A stretch of 64,000 nucleotides of DNA from Legionellales bacterium (GTDB taxonomy: Bacteria > Pseudomonadota > Gammaproteobacteria > Berkiellales > Berkiellaceae): positions 248,001 through 312,000 of the forward strand of contig PANA01000004.1 in the NCBI GenBank assembly GCA_002708265.1, written 5' to 3'. Below the pieces are notes generated by a model that saw only the letters and a program-made list of their open reading frames with translations, searched no databases and was not told where the DNA came from. How positions within the stretch are numbered: position 1 is the first letter of the stretch; each line of letters opens with the position of its first letter. This document shows positions 1-8,329 of this stretch, piece after piece. Made by a program: the position numbers and the translations under genes.

Positions 1-555
1 CCCGGATAGCCATGATTTGATTAAGTTTATTTTTTCTTCTAAGCCAGGCTTTAGGTTGTCATCAATTCCGATATGTTCATGTAAAACAGGTATAGCCTTA
101 TCAATTATATAGACATGTCTTAGTGAAAATTCACAATATTGAGGAGCAGACTTTTCTTGGTCCCACTTATTTGCCCCAAAAGTAAAGTGGTAGTTATCAT
201 CATCAAGCTCAGCGTATACGGTTATATTTTTATAGCGGGCAACAATTTTTTTAGTGGTAGCGCATATCGTGGCAACCGGTATTAGTTCATTATCATTGTC
301 TAACGCGGACCCTTGAGATTGCCAGGCCGTGTACTCATCTATTAATGTAGGGAAGTACTTTTGCATCCAGTCATCTACGGCTTGCTTAGAGAAAGTTTTT
401 AAATGTGAAACGCTGCAGTCTGTCGTTTGAAGCTTAAATCCATCATGGGTCCTAATAATAGAAGCACAGGGGAAGTTTGGATCATCTGCATATATTCCAA
501 AAAGATACGGAGATGGGTTTGACTTATTCTGATTAGCTGTTTGTAAACTTGACAT
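1..555 (-). CDS. Hypothetical protein, 3' end cut by the window edge
   Basis: An open frame starts at an ATG (555, reading leftwards) and stays open for 185 codons to base 1, so the C-terminus lies outside the window. An AAGG sits almost directly before the ATG, so the ribosome-binding site is poor. I recognise no family. The visible part is soluble in character, with no signal peptide or membrane segment, four cysteines, an acidic Asp-Asn-Asp-Asn stretch near residue 90 and an Asp-Asp-Asp near residue 124. The tRNA-Met gene lies 158 bp upstream on the same strand. The long open frame supports a real gene, but no function can be assigned. Confidence 0.6.
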   Translation of the reverse strand, partial: MSSLQTANQNKSNPSPYLFGIYADDPNFPCASIIRTHDGFKLQTTDCSVSHLKTFSKQAVDDWMQKYFPTLIDEYTAWQSQGSALDNDNELIPVATICATTKKIVARYKNITVYAELDDDNYHFTFGANKWDQEKSAPQYCEFSLRHVYIIDKAIPVLHEHIGIDDNLKPGLEEKINLIKSWLSG

Positions 556-713
556 GCCTTAGCCTATTTTGTGCCTTATTTCAGTGTAGACAAAGATAAT
601 TGCTAAAGAGTTCAATCAGATAGATGTTTGGAGTGTGCTCAGAAAAATTGTTAATTAGATATCAATGCGTGTATATGAAGCGAAAGCTGGTCACAAGGAG
701 AAAATAAAGGGAG

Positions 714-790
714 TGGTGGCTATGGGTGGACTCGAACCACCGACCTCAACATTATGAGTGTCGCGCTCTAACCGGCTGAGCTACATAGCC
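714..790 (-). tRNA. tRNA-Met (CAT anticodon, elongator type)
   Basis: Read on the minus strand, the sequence folds as a cloverleaf. It has a 7-bp acceptor (GGCTATG with CATAGCC), a GCTC/GAGC D-stem, a CGACA/TGTTG anticodon stem with loop CTCATAA, a GGTGG/CCACC T-stem with TTCGAGT loop, discriminator A and an encoded CCA. The loop gives anticodon CAT. The anticodon stem lacks the three consecutive G-C pairs of initiator tRNA, and the acceptor resembles elongator tRNA-Met rather than the CAT tRNA-Ile. Confidence 0.95.
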
Positions 791-805
791 AAAATTGACT
801 CGAGG

Positions 806-834
806 ATTATACCGCTGTCTGTACCATCACGCAA
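806..834 (-). promoter_or_regulatory. Sigma-70 promoter for tRNA-Met
   Basis: On the minus strand a TTGCGT -35 box (834-829) and a perfect TATAAT -10 box (811-806) are separated by 17 bp. They end about 16 bp before the mature tRNA 5' end, as expected for a tRNA promoter with a short leader. Confidence 0.7.
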
Positions 835-870
835 ATTTAGATTAATAGTGCGCTATTACACGGGTTTGTT

Positions 871-898
871 TTGACTAAATAGGTAGTCAATTTATGCT
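871..898 (+). promoter_or_regulatory. Promoter with inverted repeat upstream of the GGDEF/EAL gene
   Basis: A TTGACT -35 box (871-876) and a TATGCT -10 box (893-898) are 16 bp apart, about 49 bp before the coding start. A perfect 7-bp inverted repeat, TTGACTA-(6)-TAGTCAA (871-890), covers the -35 box and most of the spacer, where a repressor would act. The regulator is unknown. Confidence 0.45.
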
Positions 899-946
899 TA
901 CTTAGGCCGATAACTACTTTAATGTGTTATGTATAGGGCATGAGAA

Positions 947-3226
947 TTGACCTACAAGCAAGTTAAAACGGCGATTATATGCTTAGACTCAAGCGGAAAA
1001 GTCCTCTCTACGGTTGGACAGAGCGCTCTGTTGCCAGAAGGGCAGAATATCTTAGAAAAGGCCTTTACAATTCTGCATCCCGAACTAAAAGCTCTGGGAT
1101 TAAAGGGTTTAAAGAGTGTGCATAGTCTAGAGTTAAGTCCTTTGATAAAAGACGGGCCTTTGTTTCAAGTTTTAATGGTTAAAGACAAAGATAATCTACA
1201 GCTGGTCATTACTGACATGATTCTGGCTTCTGAGGATGAGAAAGTATCGACATTGGATTTGGAAGGTATAGGGACATTTACATATGATATGGGCTCGAAA
1301 GCACTTTCTATGAATAGAAAGCTTCAAAATTATCTTGGGATAAGTGACGGTTATGAAGAAAAAGGGATCGATGTATTTGACGGTATACTCTCAGCTAAGG
1401 ACTTCAAAAGTATCGTTGAGCGCGGCAAAAGCTTGCATCAGGCCGACAGCTTTATTCTTCCGCATGTATTAATCAATACTCAGCACGTTTCAATGTATAT
1501 GGAAATTTTCATAGAGCGTAAAGGAAATGTGCTAGTAGGAATATGTCAAGATGTCACAGAAGGGTTCATGAGTGAAGAATCCTTCCAGCAAGCCTTCCAA
1601 AACTCTTCAATAGGGATGGCGTTAGTTAAGCCGGATGGTGCTTGGTACAAAGTAAATAGTGCCTTAACAAATATTCTTGGTTACTCACGAGAAGAGTTAT
1701 TAAATACAGACTTTCAATCGATAACATACAAAGACGATCTCGATAAAGATTTAGATCTTCTTCAACAAGTTTTGGATGGAAAAATAAAGAAATATCAAAT
1801 GGAAAAAAGATACTACCGTAAGAACGGTGAGTTGATTTGGGCATTACTCAGCGTCAGTCTAATTAGAGATAAAAAAGACAATCCTGTTTACTTTATTTCT
1901 CAGATACAAGATATCAATAGTCAAAAGGAATATGAGCAAAGCTTAGAAAAAATAGTGCATGTGGATCATCTTACCGACCTGCCTAATCGAGGCATGATTA
2001 TTAAACTATTGAATGAACTTTCAGATGAAAAAGGGTTTAGGAAGACTTTATCTTTTGTAATGATCGACTTGGATGGATTTAGACGGATCAATGAGTTATA
2101 TGGTAATGATATTGGTGATAGGGTTATTAAGGAAAGTGCTCAAAGGTTGAAACAGCTGGTATCAAGTAAAGACGTCGTAGCCCGCTTTGGAGGGGATGAG
2201 TTTGTCTTACTTCTTGTCCAGGATGAAAATGAAGAAACTGAGTCTGAGGATATAGGGATATTCATGAATCGAGCAACAAAAGCTTTTGATGCTCCCTTTC
2301 TAATAGAAGATTATGAGTTTTATATTACATTTTCAGCTGGTGTAGCGATTTATCCTCAAACATCTGATGCAGTCTCCGACCTAATCGCACATGCGGAAGT
2401 TGCGCTAGATAAAGTGAAATCGATCGGAGGGGGCCAATACACGACATATACTAAATCGATACGTGATGAGCAGAATTTACGTCGACAAATAGAGTTTTAT
2501 TTAGAAGAAGCCGTTGAGAATGGTGAGATTGAGGCTTATTTTCAACCACAATACAGTATTGAAAATAATGACTGCGTTGGGTTTGAGGCTCTTGCTCGAT
2601 GGAAATGCGCCAATCTTCCTAATATTACACCGGATAAATTTATTGAAATAGCAGAGGAATGTCGTTTTGTACACAAAATCGATTTGTGTGTGATGGAGAA
2701 GGGGTTGAAAAAGCTTCAAGAACATGTACACATGGGCGCTTTTACGACACTATCAGTGAACCTTTCAGCATTAACTTTAAGCTATCGTGGAATTGTAGAA
2801 TTAATTAATGAGCTAGTCGATAAGTATCAATTTCCTCATGAGCAAATCATCCTTGAGGTTACAGAAACACGGCTTCTTGAAGATATAGAAAGAGCTAAAA
2901 AAACACTCCAAGCATTTTCAAACCTTGGCTATAAAATTGCTGTCGATGACTTTGGAACGGGATACTCATCCTTACAGTATTTAAGAGACTTCACAGTAGA
3001 TCAGATTAAAATTGATAGATCTTTTATTCAGAGAATTGATCAAAATCAAACGCGTATGGTTGTGAAAGCGGCTATTGAGATGGGGCAAGCGATTGGGGCT
3101 AGGGTCATAGCAGAAGGGGTAGAAACAACCAAGCAACACGAGACCCTCATGGAGCTTGGTTGTGACGAAATACAGGGATACCTATATGGAGAGCCGGACC
3201 CAGATCCTTTTAAGTATCTAGATTAA
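947..3226 (+). CDS. PAS-PAS-GGDEF-EAL cyclic-di-GMP signalling protein
   Basis: 759 residues. An unassigned N-terminal region (1-100) is followed by a weak PAS-like domain (about 103-205), a clear PAS domain (about 211-330), a GGDEF domain (340-500) and an EAL domain (510-755). The GGDEF motif at 415-419 is intact. The upstream inhibitory RxxD site reads SSKD, so product inhibition is probably lost. The EAL domain keeps EAL (547-549), DDFGTGYSS, the AEGVE glutamate and QGYLYGEP, so phosphodiesterase activity is likely and cyclase activity possible. No membrane segment is seen, so the protein should be cytosolic. The start is TTG with a weak AGGGCA upstream; the next in-frame ATG is near residue 77. 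The stop overlaps the ychF stop by 4 bp. The ligand of the PAS domains is unknown. Confidence 0.93.
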   Translation: MTYKQVKTAIICLDSSGKVLSTVGQSALLPEGQNILEKAFTILHPELKALGLKGLKSVHSLELSPLIKDGPLFQVLMVKDKDNLQLVITDMILASEDEKVSTLDLEGIGTFTYDMGSKALSMNRKLQNYLGISDGYEEKGIDVFDGILSAKDFKSIVERGKSLHQADSFILPHVLINTQHVSMYMEIFIERKGNVLVGICQDVTEGFMSEESFQQAFQNSSIGMALVKPDGAWYKVNSALTNILGYSREELLNTDFQSITYKDDLDKDLDLLQQVLDGKIKKYQMEKRYYRKNGELIWALLSVSLIRDKKDNPVYFISQIQDINSQKEYEQSLEKIVHVDHLTDLPNRGMIIKLLNELSDEKGFRKTLSFVMIDLDGFRRINELYGNDIGDRVIKESAQRLKQLVSSKDVVARFGGDEFVLLLVQDENEETESEDIGIFMNRATKAFDAPFLIEDYEFYITFSAGVAIYPQTSDAVSDLIAHAEVALDKVKSIGGGQYTTYTKSIRDEQNLRRQIEFYLEEAVENGEIEAYFQPQYSIENNDCVGFEALARWKCANLPNITPDKFIEIAEECRFVHKIDLCVMEKGLKKLQEHVHMGAFTTLSVNLSALTLSYRGIVELINELVDKYQFPHEQIILEVTETRLLEDIERAKKTLQAFSNLGYKIAVDDFGTGYSSLQYLRDFTVDQIKIDRSFIQRIDQNQTRMVVKAAIEMGQAIGARVIAEGVETTKQHETLMELGCDEIQGYLYGEPDPDPFKYLD

Positions 3227-4323
3227 ACATTAAACCTAAAGTGAACTACATCAGCATCCTGAACGATATACTCTTTACCCTCTAGACGCCATTTGCCCGC
3301 TTCTTTAGCACCTTGTTCGCCTTTGAGCTGAACAAAGTCATCATAAGCAATAACTTCCGCTCGGATAAAGCCCTTTTCAAAATCAGTATGAATTTTGCCA
3401 GCCGCTTGAGGAGCTGTTGCACCAACAGGAACTGTCCATGCACGAACTTCCTTGACACCAGCAGTGTAGTAAGTTTGTAGATTGAGCAGTCGATAACCTT
3501 CGCGTATAACTCGATTAAGGCCAGGCTCATTCCACCCCAAATCGTTCAAAAACATGGTTTGCTCTTCTGGCTCTAGAGCAATTAGTTCTGCTTCGATTGT
3601 GGCGCATATTGGGACAACAACGCCACCTTCGTCTTTTGCTAAAGCAATAACTTTATCTAGCAATGGATTATTATCAAAACCGTCTTCATCAACGTTAGCA
3701 ATAAACATAATGGGTTTATCTGTTAAAAAGCGTTGTCCTGCAATCATGCTAGTTACCGACTCGGGTAGGCCAGCACGGCTAAATGATCGAACAGGTTTTG
3801 AAGAGGATAGGTGGGCTTTTAAAGCTTCCAGGGATTCTACTTTGGCTTTAGCATCCTTGTTGCCGGATTTAGCCTGCTTGCTCTCCCTGTAAATAGCTTT
3901 TTCGACCGACTCGAGGTCAGCTAACATTAATTCCATATGAATTGTATCAATATCAGATAACGGGTCTACTTTACCATCCACATGAATAACATCAGGATTT
4001 TCAAAACAACGAACAACATGAGCAATCGCGTCAGTCTCTCTAATGTTACCAAGGAACTTGTTCCCTAATCCTTCACCTTTAGAAGCACCAGCGACTAAGC
4101 CTGCAATGTCAACGAATTCCATAGTAGTCGGAATGGTTTTTTGTGGGTTAACGATACCGGAAAGCGTATCTAGTCGTGGGTCTGGTACTGTTACAATCCC
4201 AACATGTGGATCTATAGTGCAGAAAGGGTAGTTTGCAGCTTCAATATCAGCAGAGGTAAGCGCATTAAACAGTGTTGATTTTCCAACGTTAGGTAATCCA
4301 ACTATGCCACATTTAAAACCCAT
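3223..4323 (-). CDS. ychF: Redox-regulated ATPase YchF (Obg family)
   Basis: 366 residues, the normal family size. The P-loop GLPNVGKST lies at residues 8-16. It is followed by the family-typical switch around [12 protein letters not shown], the DIAGLV G3 motif and the NVDE motif near 210 that replaces NKxD and confers ATP preference. The C-terminal TGS-like part ends in an HFRFNV tail. YchF binds ribosomes and ATP and acts in translation and oxidative stress responses. It lies 17 bp downstream of pth on the same strand, the usual pth-ychF pair, and overlaps the convergent GGDEF gene's stop codon by 4 bp. Confidence 0.97.
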   Translation of the reverse strand: MGFKCGIVGLPNVGKSTLFNALTSADIEAANYPFCTIDPHVGIVTVPDPRLDTLSGIVNPQKTIPTTMEFVDIAGLVAGASKGEGLGNKFLGNIRETDAIAHVVRCFENPDVIHVDGKVDPLSDIDTIHMELMLADLESVEKAIYRESKQAKSGNKDAKAKVESLEALKAHLSSSKPVRSFSRAGLPESVTSMIAGQRFLTDKPIMFIANVDEDGFDNNPLLDKVIALAKDEGGVVVPICATIEAELIALEPEEQTMFLNDLGWNEPGLNRVIREGYRLLNLQTYYTAGVKEVRAWTVPVGATAPQAAGKIHTDFEKGFIRAEVIAYDDFVQLKGEQGAKEAGKWRLEGKEYIVQDADVVHFRFNV

Positions 4324-4340
4324 AATGAACTCACTTTATT

Positions 4341-4916
4341 TTATGTACTATGAAGTTGATAAACCGCTTTGTCCCATGCGTCTGTAACAAGCTGAGGGAC
4401 GACATTTAAAGCTTTGTCTATCGACCGTTCTATTAAAATTTTATCATCCGTGGTGGGAGGTTTCAGCACATAGTTTGATACCATGTTTTTATCTCCCGGA
4501 TGCCCAATCCCAATTCTTAAACGAGCAAATGATTGATCGGATAAATGGCTAAACATATCACGAAGGCCATTATGTCCCCCATGACCACCACCTTTCTTTA
4601 GGCGGATATCGCCTGGCATAATATCTAGCTCATCATGAGCAACCAATATTTGTGCAGGGGATAGTTTGTAAAAATCCATAATCATGCGAATGGGTAAACC
4701 ACTCTCATTCATGTATGTCTCAGGTATTACTAAACGACATTCCCGTCCTTCAATCGTAACGGTGCCAATATTAGCTTTGCGCTTGGTGTCCAGTTTCAAT
4801 GAAGTTGAAAATTTTCGAGAGAGGGACTCAATAAACCAGGCGCCAGCATTATGACGAGTCTGAGAATATTTAGGGCCCGGATTACCGAGCCCTATCAAAC
4901 AACAGATTCCATCCAT
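4341..4916 (-). CDS. pth: Peptidyl-tRNA hydrolase
   Basis: 191 residues. It cleaves the ester bond of peptidyl-tRNAs that drop off ribosomes, recycling the tRNA. The N-terminal GLGNPGPKYSQTRHNAGAWF contains the conserved Asn and catalytic His. Further family motifs are KPxTYMN-like ETYMNESG, HDELD and KKGGGHGGHNGLRD. The gene is 27 bp downstream of rplY and 17 bp upstream of ychF, so the three are probably co-transcribed, as in Pseudomonas. Confidence 0.97.
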   Translation of the reverse strand: MDGICCLIGLGNPGPKYSQTRHNAGAWFIESLSRKFSTSLKLDTKRKANIGTVTIEGRECRLVIPETYMNESGLPIRMIMDFYKLSPAQILVAHDELDIMPGDIRLKKGGGHGGHNGLRDMFSHLSDQSFARLRIGIGHPGDKNMVSNYVLKPPTTDDKILIERSIDKALNVVPQLVTDAWDKAVYQLHST

Positions 4917-4943
4917 TATCAGAATCCTTTGTTACTGTTCCAA

Positions 4944-5636
4944 TTATTTTTTGGATTTATCAGAAGGTGCTTCTGAAGAAGATGAAGGCGATGTGGCACT
5001 TGAGCCTGTTGCAGATGAACCTTCAGCTTCAGCTGGAGCGGGTGCTTCTTCTTCCTGAACACGTGGGATATGGATAGATACTAGCGGCATATCATTGTCA
5101 TGCGCTAGAGCAACAATTTCTACACCCTTAGGAAGCTTAATGTCGCTTAAATGCAATGCGCTGTCTAACTCCAGACCTGAAATGTCTACAGATAAGAACT
5201 CAGGTAATGCAGATGGTAAGCAACGGATTTCAGTTTCAGTGACTTGCTTGTTCAATACACCGCCAGCTTTAACACCAACACACGCTTCTTCACCTTCAAA
5301 GTGAATAGGAACGTGCATGTTAATGTGCTCGCTCGCGTTAATACGTAAAAAGTCTAAATGCTGAATACGTGCTTTGTAAGGGTGTCGTTGAACAGATTTA
5401 AGTACAACTTTTTGTTTTTTGTTATTTACAGTCAAAGTCAGAATGTGAGAGTAAAAAGCTTCGTGCTCGAGGGCTTTTGTAACTACTCGGTGCTCAAGCA
5501 TGATGTTTTCAGGCTCAGTAGAACCACCGTAAATAATAGCTGGAACCATGTCTTCAAGTCTGCGTAGGCGGCGGCTCGCACCTTTCCCTACGTCTGAGCG
5601 AGACTTGGCATCCAAATCGAAATTAACGTCAGACAT
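4944..5636 (-). CDS. rplY: 50S ribosomal protein L25 (Ctc form)
   Basis: 230 residues. The N-terminal L25 domain (about 1-95) binds 5S rRNA: it has GKGASRRLRR and PAIIYGG near the start, then RHPYKARIQHLDFLRI. A CTC-type beta domain follows to about residue 195. The last 35 residues are a low-complexity Ala/Glu/Ser/Pro tail, probably disordered. The long two-domain form with a variable tail is common outside the enterics. The gene follows prs after a 133-bp AT-rich gap that probably carries its own promoter. Confidence 0.95.
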   Translation of the reverse strand: MSDVNFDLDAKSRSDVGKGASRRLRRLEDMVPAIIYGGSTEPENIMLEHRVVTKALEHEAFYSHILTLTVNNKKQKVVLKSVQRHPYKARIQHLDFLRINASEHINMHVPIHFEGEEACVGVKAGGVLNKQVTETEIRCLPSALPEFLSVDISGLELDSALHLSDIKLPKGVEIVALAHDNDMPLVSIHIPRVQEEEAPAPAEAEGSSATGSSATSPSSSSEAPSDKSKK

Positions 5637-5769
5637 AATAAATCCTTAATAATCAATTAACTAACGCCACGATTCTTGCGACCAGAAAAGTGACCAATAA
5701 AATTAACTGACAAATTTTATAGTAATCAAGCACTAAAAGCAACGAAAAACAGACGTGTGCTTACACTTA

Positions 5770-6717
5770 TTAGACAGAGAACATGGAGCTAATTGATTCA
5801 GACTCGCTGACTCGTCTAATAGCTTCCGAAAGCATACTTGCCAAACTTAGTTGTTGAATCTTCTGACAGGCTAACGCTCTGTCAGGAAGAGGGATAGTGT
5901 CAGTGACAACCAGTGCATCAAGTGTAGAGGCTTCAACTCTTTCAATTGCTGCTCCAGAGAGAATAGGGTGTGTGCAGTAAGCACTAACAGCTTTAGCGCC
6001 TTTTGATTTTAATACTTCAGCGGCTTTGCATAGGGTTCCAGCGGTATCCACCATATCATCAATAAGAACACAGTCTCGTCCTTCAACAGAACCGATAATA
6101 TTCATCACTTGCGCCTCATTAGGCTTAGTGCGACGCTTATCAATGATGGCAAGCTCACTGTTAGGTAAGAGTTTGGCACAGGCTCTCGCTCTGACAACAC
6201 CACCCACGTCAGGAGAAACGACGGTTAGCTTATCGTACTGCTTGGCTTTGATATCATCGAGTAAAATAGATGAACCATAAGCATTATCAACTGGAATATT
6301 AAAAAATCCTTGAATCTGATCGGCATGTAAATCAACGGTCAGTATTCTAGATATTCCTGCGCCAGAGAGCATATCCGCAACTACTTTTGCAGAAATGGGC
6401 ACCCGAGCTGAATAAACGCGTCTGTCTTGCCTTGAATATCCAAAGTAGGGGATAACTGCTGTAATCTTAGAGGCTGATGCCCGCCGCATAGCGTCAGCAA
6501 GCAGCATAAGCTCCATCAGGTTATCATTAGTTGGAGAACAAGTTGATTGGATTAAGAAAACATCCATTCCTCTGACATTCTCATTGATTTGTACCATGAC
6601 TTCACCATCGCTGAATGCGCCAACTGTCGCATCGCCTAATGGCAGACCTAAGTGAGAAGCTACTTTTTTAGCAAGTTCTGGGTTGGCATTACCAGTGAAT
6701 AACATCAGGTTTGACAC
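5770..6717 (-). CDS. prs: Ribose-phosphate pyrophosphokinase (PRPP synthase)
   Basis: 315 residues from the GTG at 6717. It makes PRPP from ribose-5-phosphate and ATP for nucleotide, His and Trp synthesis. It shows [10 protein letters not shown] at the N-terminus, [24 protein letters not shown], the [12 protein letters not shown] metal/ATP site, KRR, and the PRPP loop [13 protein letters not shown] three codons upstream (6726) is also open, but the GTG gives the family-typical N-terminus and has AGGA at proper spacing. It lies 38 bp downstream of tRNA-Gln. Confidence 0.96.
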   Translation of the reverse strand: MSNLMLFTGNANPELAKKVASHLGLPLGDATVGAFSDGEVMVQINENVRGMDVFLIQSTCSPTNDNLMELMLLADAMRRASASKITAVIPYFGYSRQDRRVYSARVPISAKVVADMLSGAGISRILTVDLHADQIQGFFNIPVDNAYGSSILLDDIKAKQYDKLTVVSPDVGGVVRARACAKLLPNSELAIIDKRRTKPNEAQVMNIIGSVEGRDCVLIDDMVDTAGTLCKAAEVLKSKGAKAVSAYCTHPILSGAAIERVEASTLDALVVTDTIPLPDRALACQKIQQLSLASMLSEAIRRVSESESISSMFSV

Positions 6718-6755
6718 GGTTTTCAATCCTGTTAATCAAGTGAGTTAATGAAGAA

Positions 6756-6830
6756 TGGCTGGGGTGCCAGGATTCGAACCTGGGAATGCAGGGATCAAAA
6801 CCCTGTGCCTTACCACTTGGCGACACCCCA
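6756..6830 (-). tRNA. tRNA-Gln (TTG anticodon)
   Basis: On the minus strand a cloverleaf is formed by acceptor TGGGGTG/CACCCCA, a CAGGG/CCCTG anticodon stem with loop TTTTGAT (anticodon TTG), a CCAGG/CCTGG T-stem with TTCGAAT loop, discriminator G and an encoded CCA. Its first 21 nt are also the last codons and stop of ispE. The ispE-tRNA(Gln)-prs order is the conserved pseudomonad arrangement. Confidence 0.96.
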
Positions 6831-7697
6831 TTCGGGAAACACGATTCCTGCTGATATAGCAGCTTCGCGCATCGTAGATACATTATGCCCTTGACACAAA
6901 ATAGGGTTCAAGTCTGAACTGACTTCTTTGGCAGCTATTTTCGCGTTTTCGATAGAATCGAAGGGCACAAAAATGGCTGACCCTGAACCGCTGAGCCTAG
7001 CATTTGAAAATCGTGCAAGTTCATCAAATGCTTCTTTGACCTTTGAGTAGCGGGCTTTAACCGCTGGCTCAAAATCGTTTTTAGGCGCTGTCTCGAGCAG
7101 GTCCCCTATTCTGATGGCTGGGCTGTCCCTTGTCAATCGAGGATCCGCATAAATTTCTGCTGTAGGGACTTTTTGTTGTGGGAAAACTAACAAATAATTT
7201 TCTTCAGGCCCATCTATAGGCGTCAAAATTTCCCCGATACCTTCCGCAAAGCTTCTGTGTCCGAGCAGGAATATTGGCACATCAGCGCCTAGGGTAAGTG
7301 CGATTTCCATTAGGTTTGCGAGGCTTAGGTTGCATTCCCAAAGATGGTTCAATGCTACTAGCGTAGTTGCAGCGTTTGAGCTTCCACCACCAAGGCCAGC
7401 TCCATCTGGTATCCGTTTTTCTACGGTGATGCGTACCCCTGATTTCTTAGTGGCATAAGACTTTAGTTTAAGTGCAGCTTTGTGAATAAGGTTATTTTCT
7501 TGGGCTATGCCTAGAAGATCGCCGAACAGCTGAACACTATCATTTTCTGTTTTCTCAAAGGTGAGTGTGTCGTGCAAGTCGATAAAGGTAAAAACGGTTT
7601 GGATAAGGTGATAGCCATCAGCACGGCGTCCGTTGATGAGTAGTAGTAAGTTTATCTTAGCAGGGCTCGGTAGAGTCAGCCGTTTAATCACTATCAA
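6810..7697 (-). CDS. ispE: 4-diphosphocytidyl-2-C-methyl-D-erythritol kinase
   Basis: 295 residues. It is the GHMP-family kinase that phosphorylates the 2-hydroxyl of CDP-methylerythritol in the non-mevalonate isoprenoid pathway. It has the N-terminal PAKINLLLLI substrate motif, the ATP-binding GAGLGGGSSNAA loop near residues 94-105 and the C-terminal LSGSGSAIF motif. It starts 14 bp inside the end of lolB, implying coupled translation. The last codons (F-P-E-W-G-V-A-K-W-stop) are encoded by sequence that is also the 5' end of tRNA-Gln. Confidence 0.96.
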   Translation of the reverse strand: MIVIKRLTLPSPAKINLLLLINGRRADGYHLIQTVFTFIDLHDTLTFEKTENDSVQLFGDLLGIAQENNLIHKAALKLKSYATKKSGVRITVEKRIPDGAGLGGGSSNAATTLVALNHLWECNLSLANLMEIALTLGADVPIFLLGHRSFAEGIGEILTPIDGPEENYLLVFPQQKVPTAEIYADPRLTRDSPAIRIGDLLETAPKNDFEPAVKARYSKVKEAFDELARFSNARLSGSGSAIFVPFDSIENAKIAAKEVSSDLNPILCQGHNVSTMREAAISAGIVFPEWGVAKW

Positions 7698-8277
7698 TCT
7701 CCCATTTTTGAATGATTATTTTTAAACGGGCGTTTTCAGATTCCATTGCTAAACGAGTAGGTAGCCCACTTTGAAACCGATCGTAAATAATCGACCAGCC
7801 ATGCTGTCGCATTAAATGTGGTTGACCAAGCTCATCGACAGAAGCTTCAAAGGGTGCGTCAGGCATAGGGATACCTAGAATCCAGTATCTTAGGGCGCTA
7901 ACGGGAGCGCTCCAACCGAGCGCTTGCTCCATCAGGGTTTCAGGTGAGATAGCTCGATATGGGGTTTCATCATTCATTGACAAGGTTAAACCTTCAGATG
8001 ATTTATGGATGATGGCGCCACCAGCATGAAAAGGGCCTGTAAGTTTTAAAGAGTATTCAGAGGGGTTATATTTCCAGTTGACTGTCACTTGATGACTTTC
8101 TCCCTGGGAGATAACACTTACTCGACCTGACAGTTTAAATGTGTCTATTTGTGAGTTTTGGTTTGAAAACTGCTGCCAAGATCTAGATCTTTGAGCATCA
8201 ACATAGGAAACACTAGGAGTGGTTGCACATCCGACGAGAGTTGACAAAAAAAGAATACAAAAAAAGAATCGACCCAC
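7684..8277 (-). CDS. lolB: Outer-membrane lipoprotein LolB
   Basis: 197 residues with a lipoprotein signal peptide: a hydrophobic segment ending in the lipobox LVGC, with Cys17 as the lipidated residue. LolB receives lipoproteins from LolA in the periplasm and inserts them into the outer membrane. The body has the antiparallel-sheet pattern of the family, including FKLSGRVSV and the YWILGIPMP segment. The GTG start has a strong GGAGGGG ribosome-binding site, which lies within a predicted hairpin (8278-8303). Gene order TPR-lolB-ispE is conserved. Confidence 0.92.
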   Translation of the reverse strand: MGRFFFCILFLSTLVGCATTPSVSYVDAQRSRSWQQFSNQNSQIDTFKLSGRVSVISQGESHQVTVNWKYNPSEYSLKLTGPFHAGGAIIHKSSEGLTLSMNDETPYRAISPETLMEQALGWSAPVSALRYWILGIPMPDAPFEASVDELGQPHLMRQHGWSIIYDRFQSGLPTRLAMESENARLKIIIQKWEIDSD

Positions 8278-8303
8278 AATCCCCTCCTTTAAAGAGGGGG
8301 ATT
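8278..8303 (-). promoter_or_regulatory. Stem-loop covering the lolB ribosome-binding site
   Basis: AATCCCCTC (8278-8286) pairs with GAGGGGGATT (8294-8303) with one bulged base and a 7-nt loop. On the lolB mRNA the 3' arm contains the GGAGGGG ribosome-binding site immediately before the GTG start. No T-run follows, so it is not a terminator. It probably modulates lolB translation. Confidence 0.45.
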
Positions 8304-8329
8304 ATACGGATTCCTTACTGGGTGTCCAA
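8301..8329 (-). promoter_or_regulatory. Possible internal promoter for lolB-ispE
   Basis: On the minus strand TTGGAC (8329-8324) and a perfect TATAAT (8306-8301) are 17 bp apart. They overlap the last codons and downstream region of the TPR gene. Transcription would start near 8294, inside the loop of the adjacent hairpin, giving a transcript without the 5' arm. Confidence 0.4.

Noticed and set aside
3554-3892. Open frame of 112 codons on the plus strand opposite ychF
   Set aside because: It lies wholly antisense to a well-supported gene, has no ribosome-binding site and no recognisable domain; a by-product of ychF codon use.
8278-8303. Rho-independent terminator between the TPR gene and lolB
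   Set aside because: The hairpin has no T-run after it and its 3' arm is the lolB ribosome-binding site.
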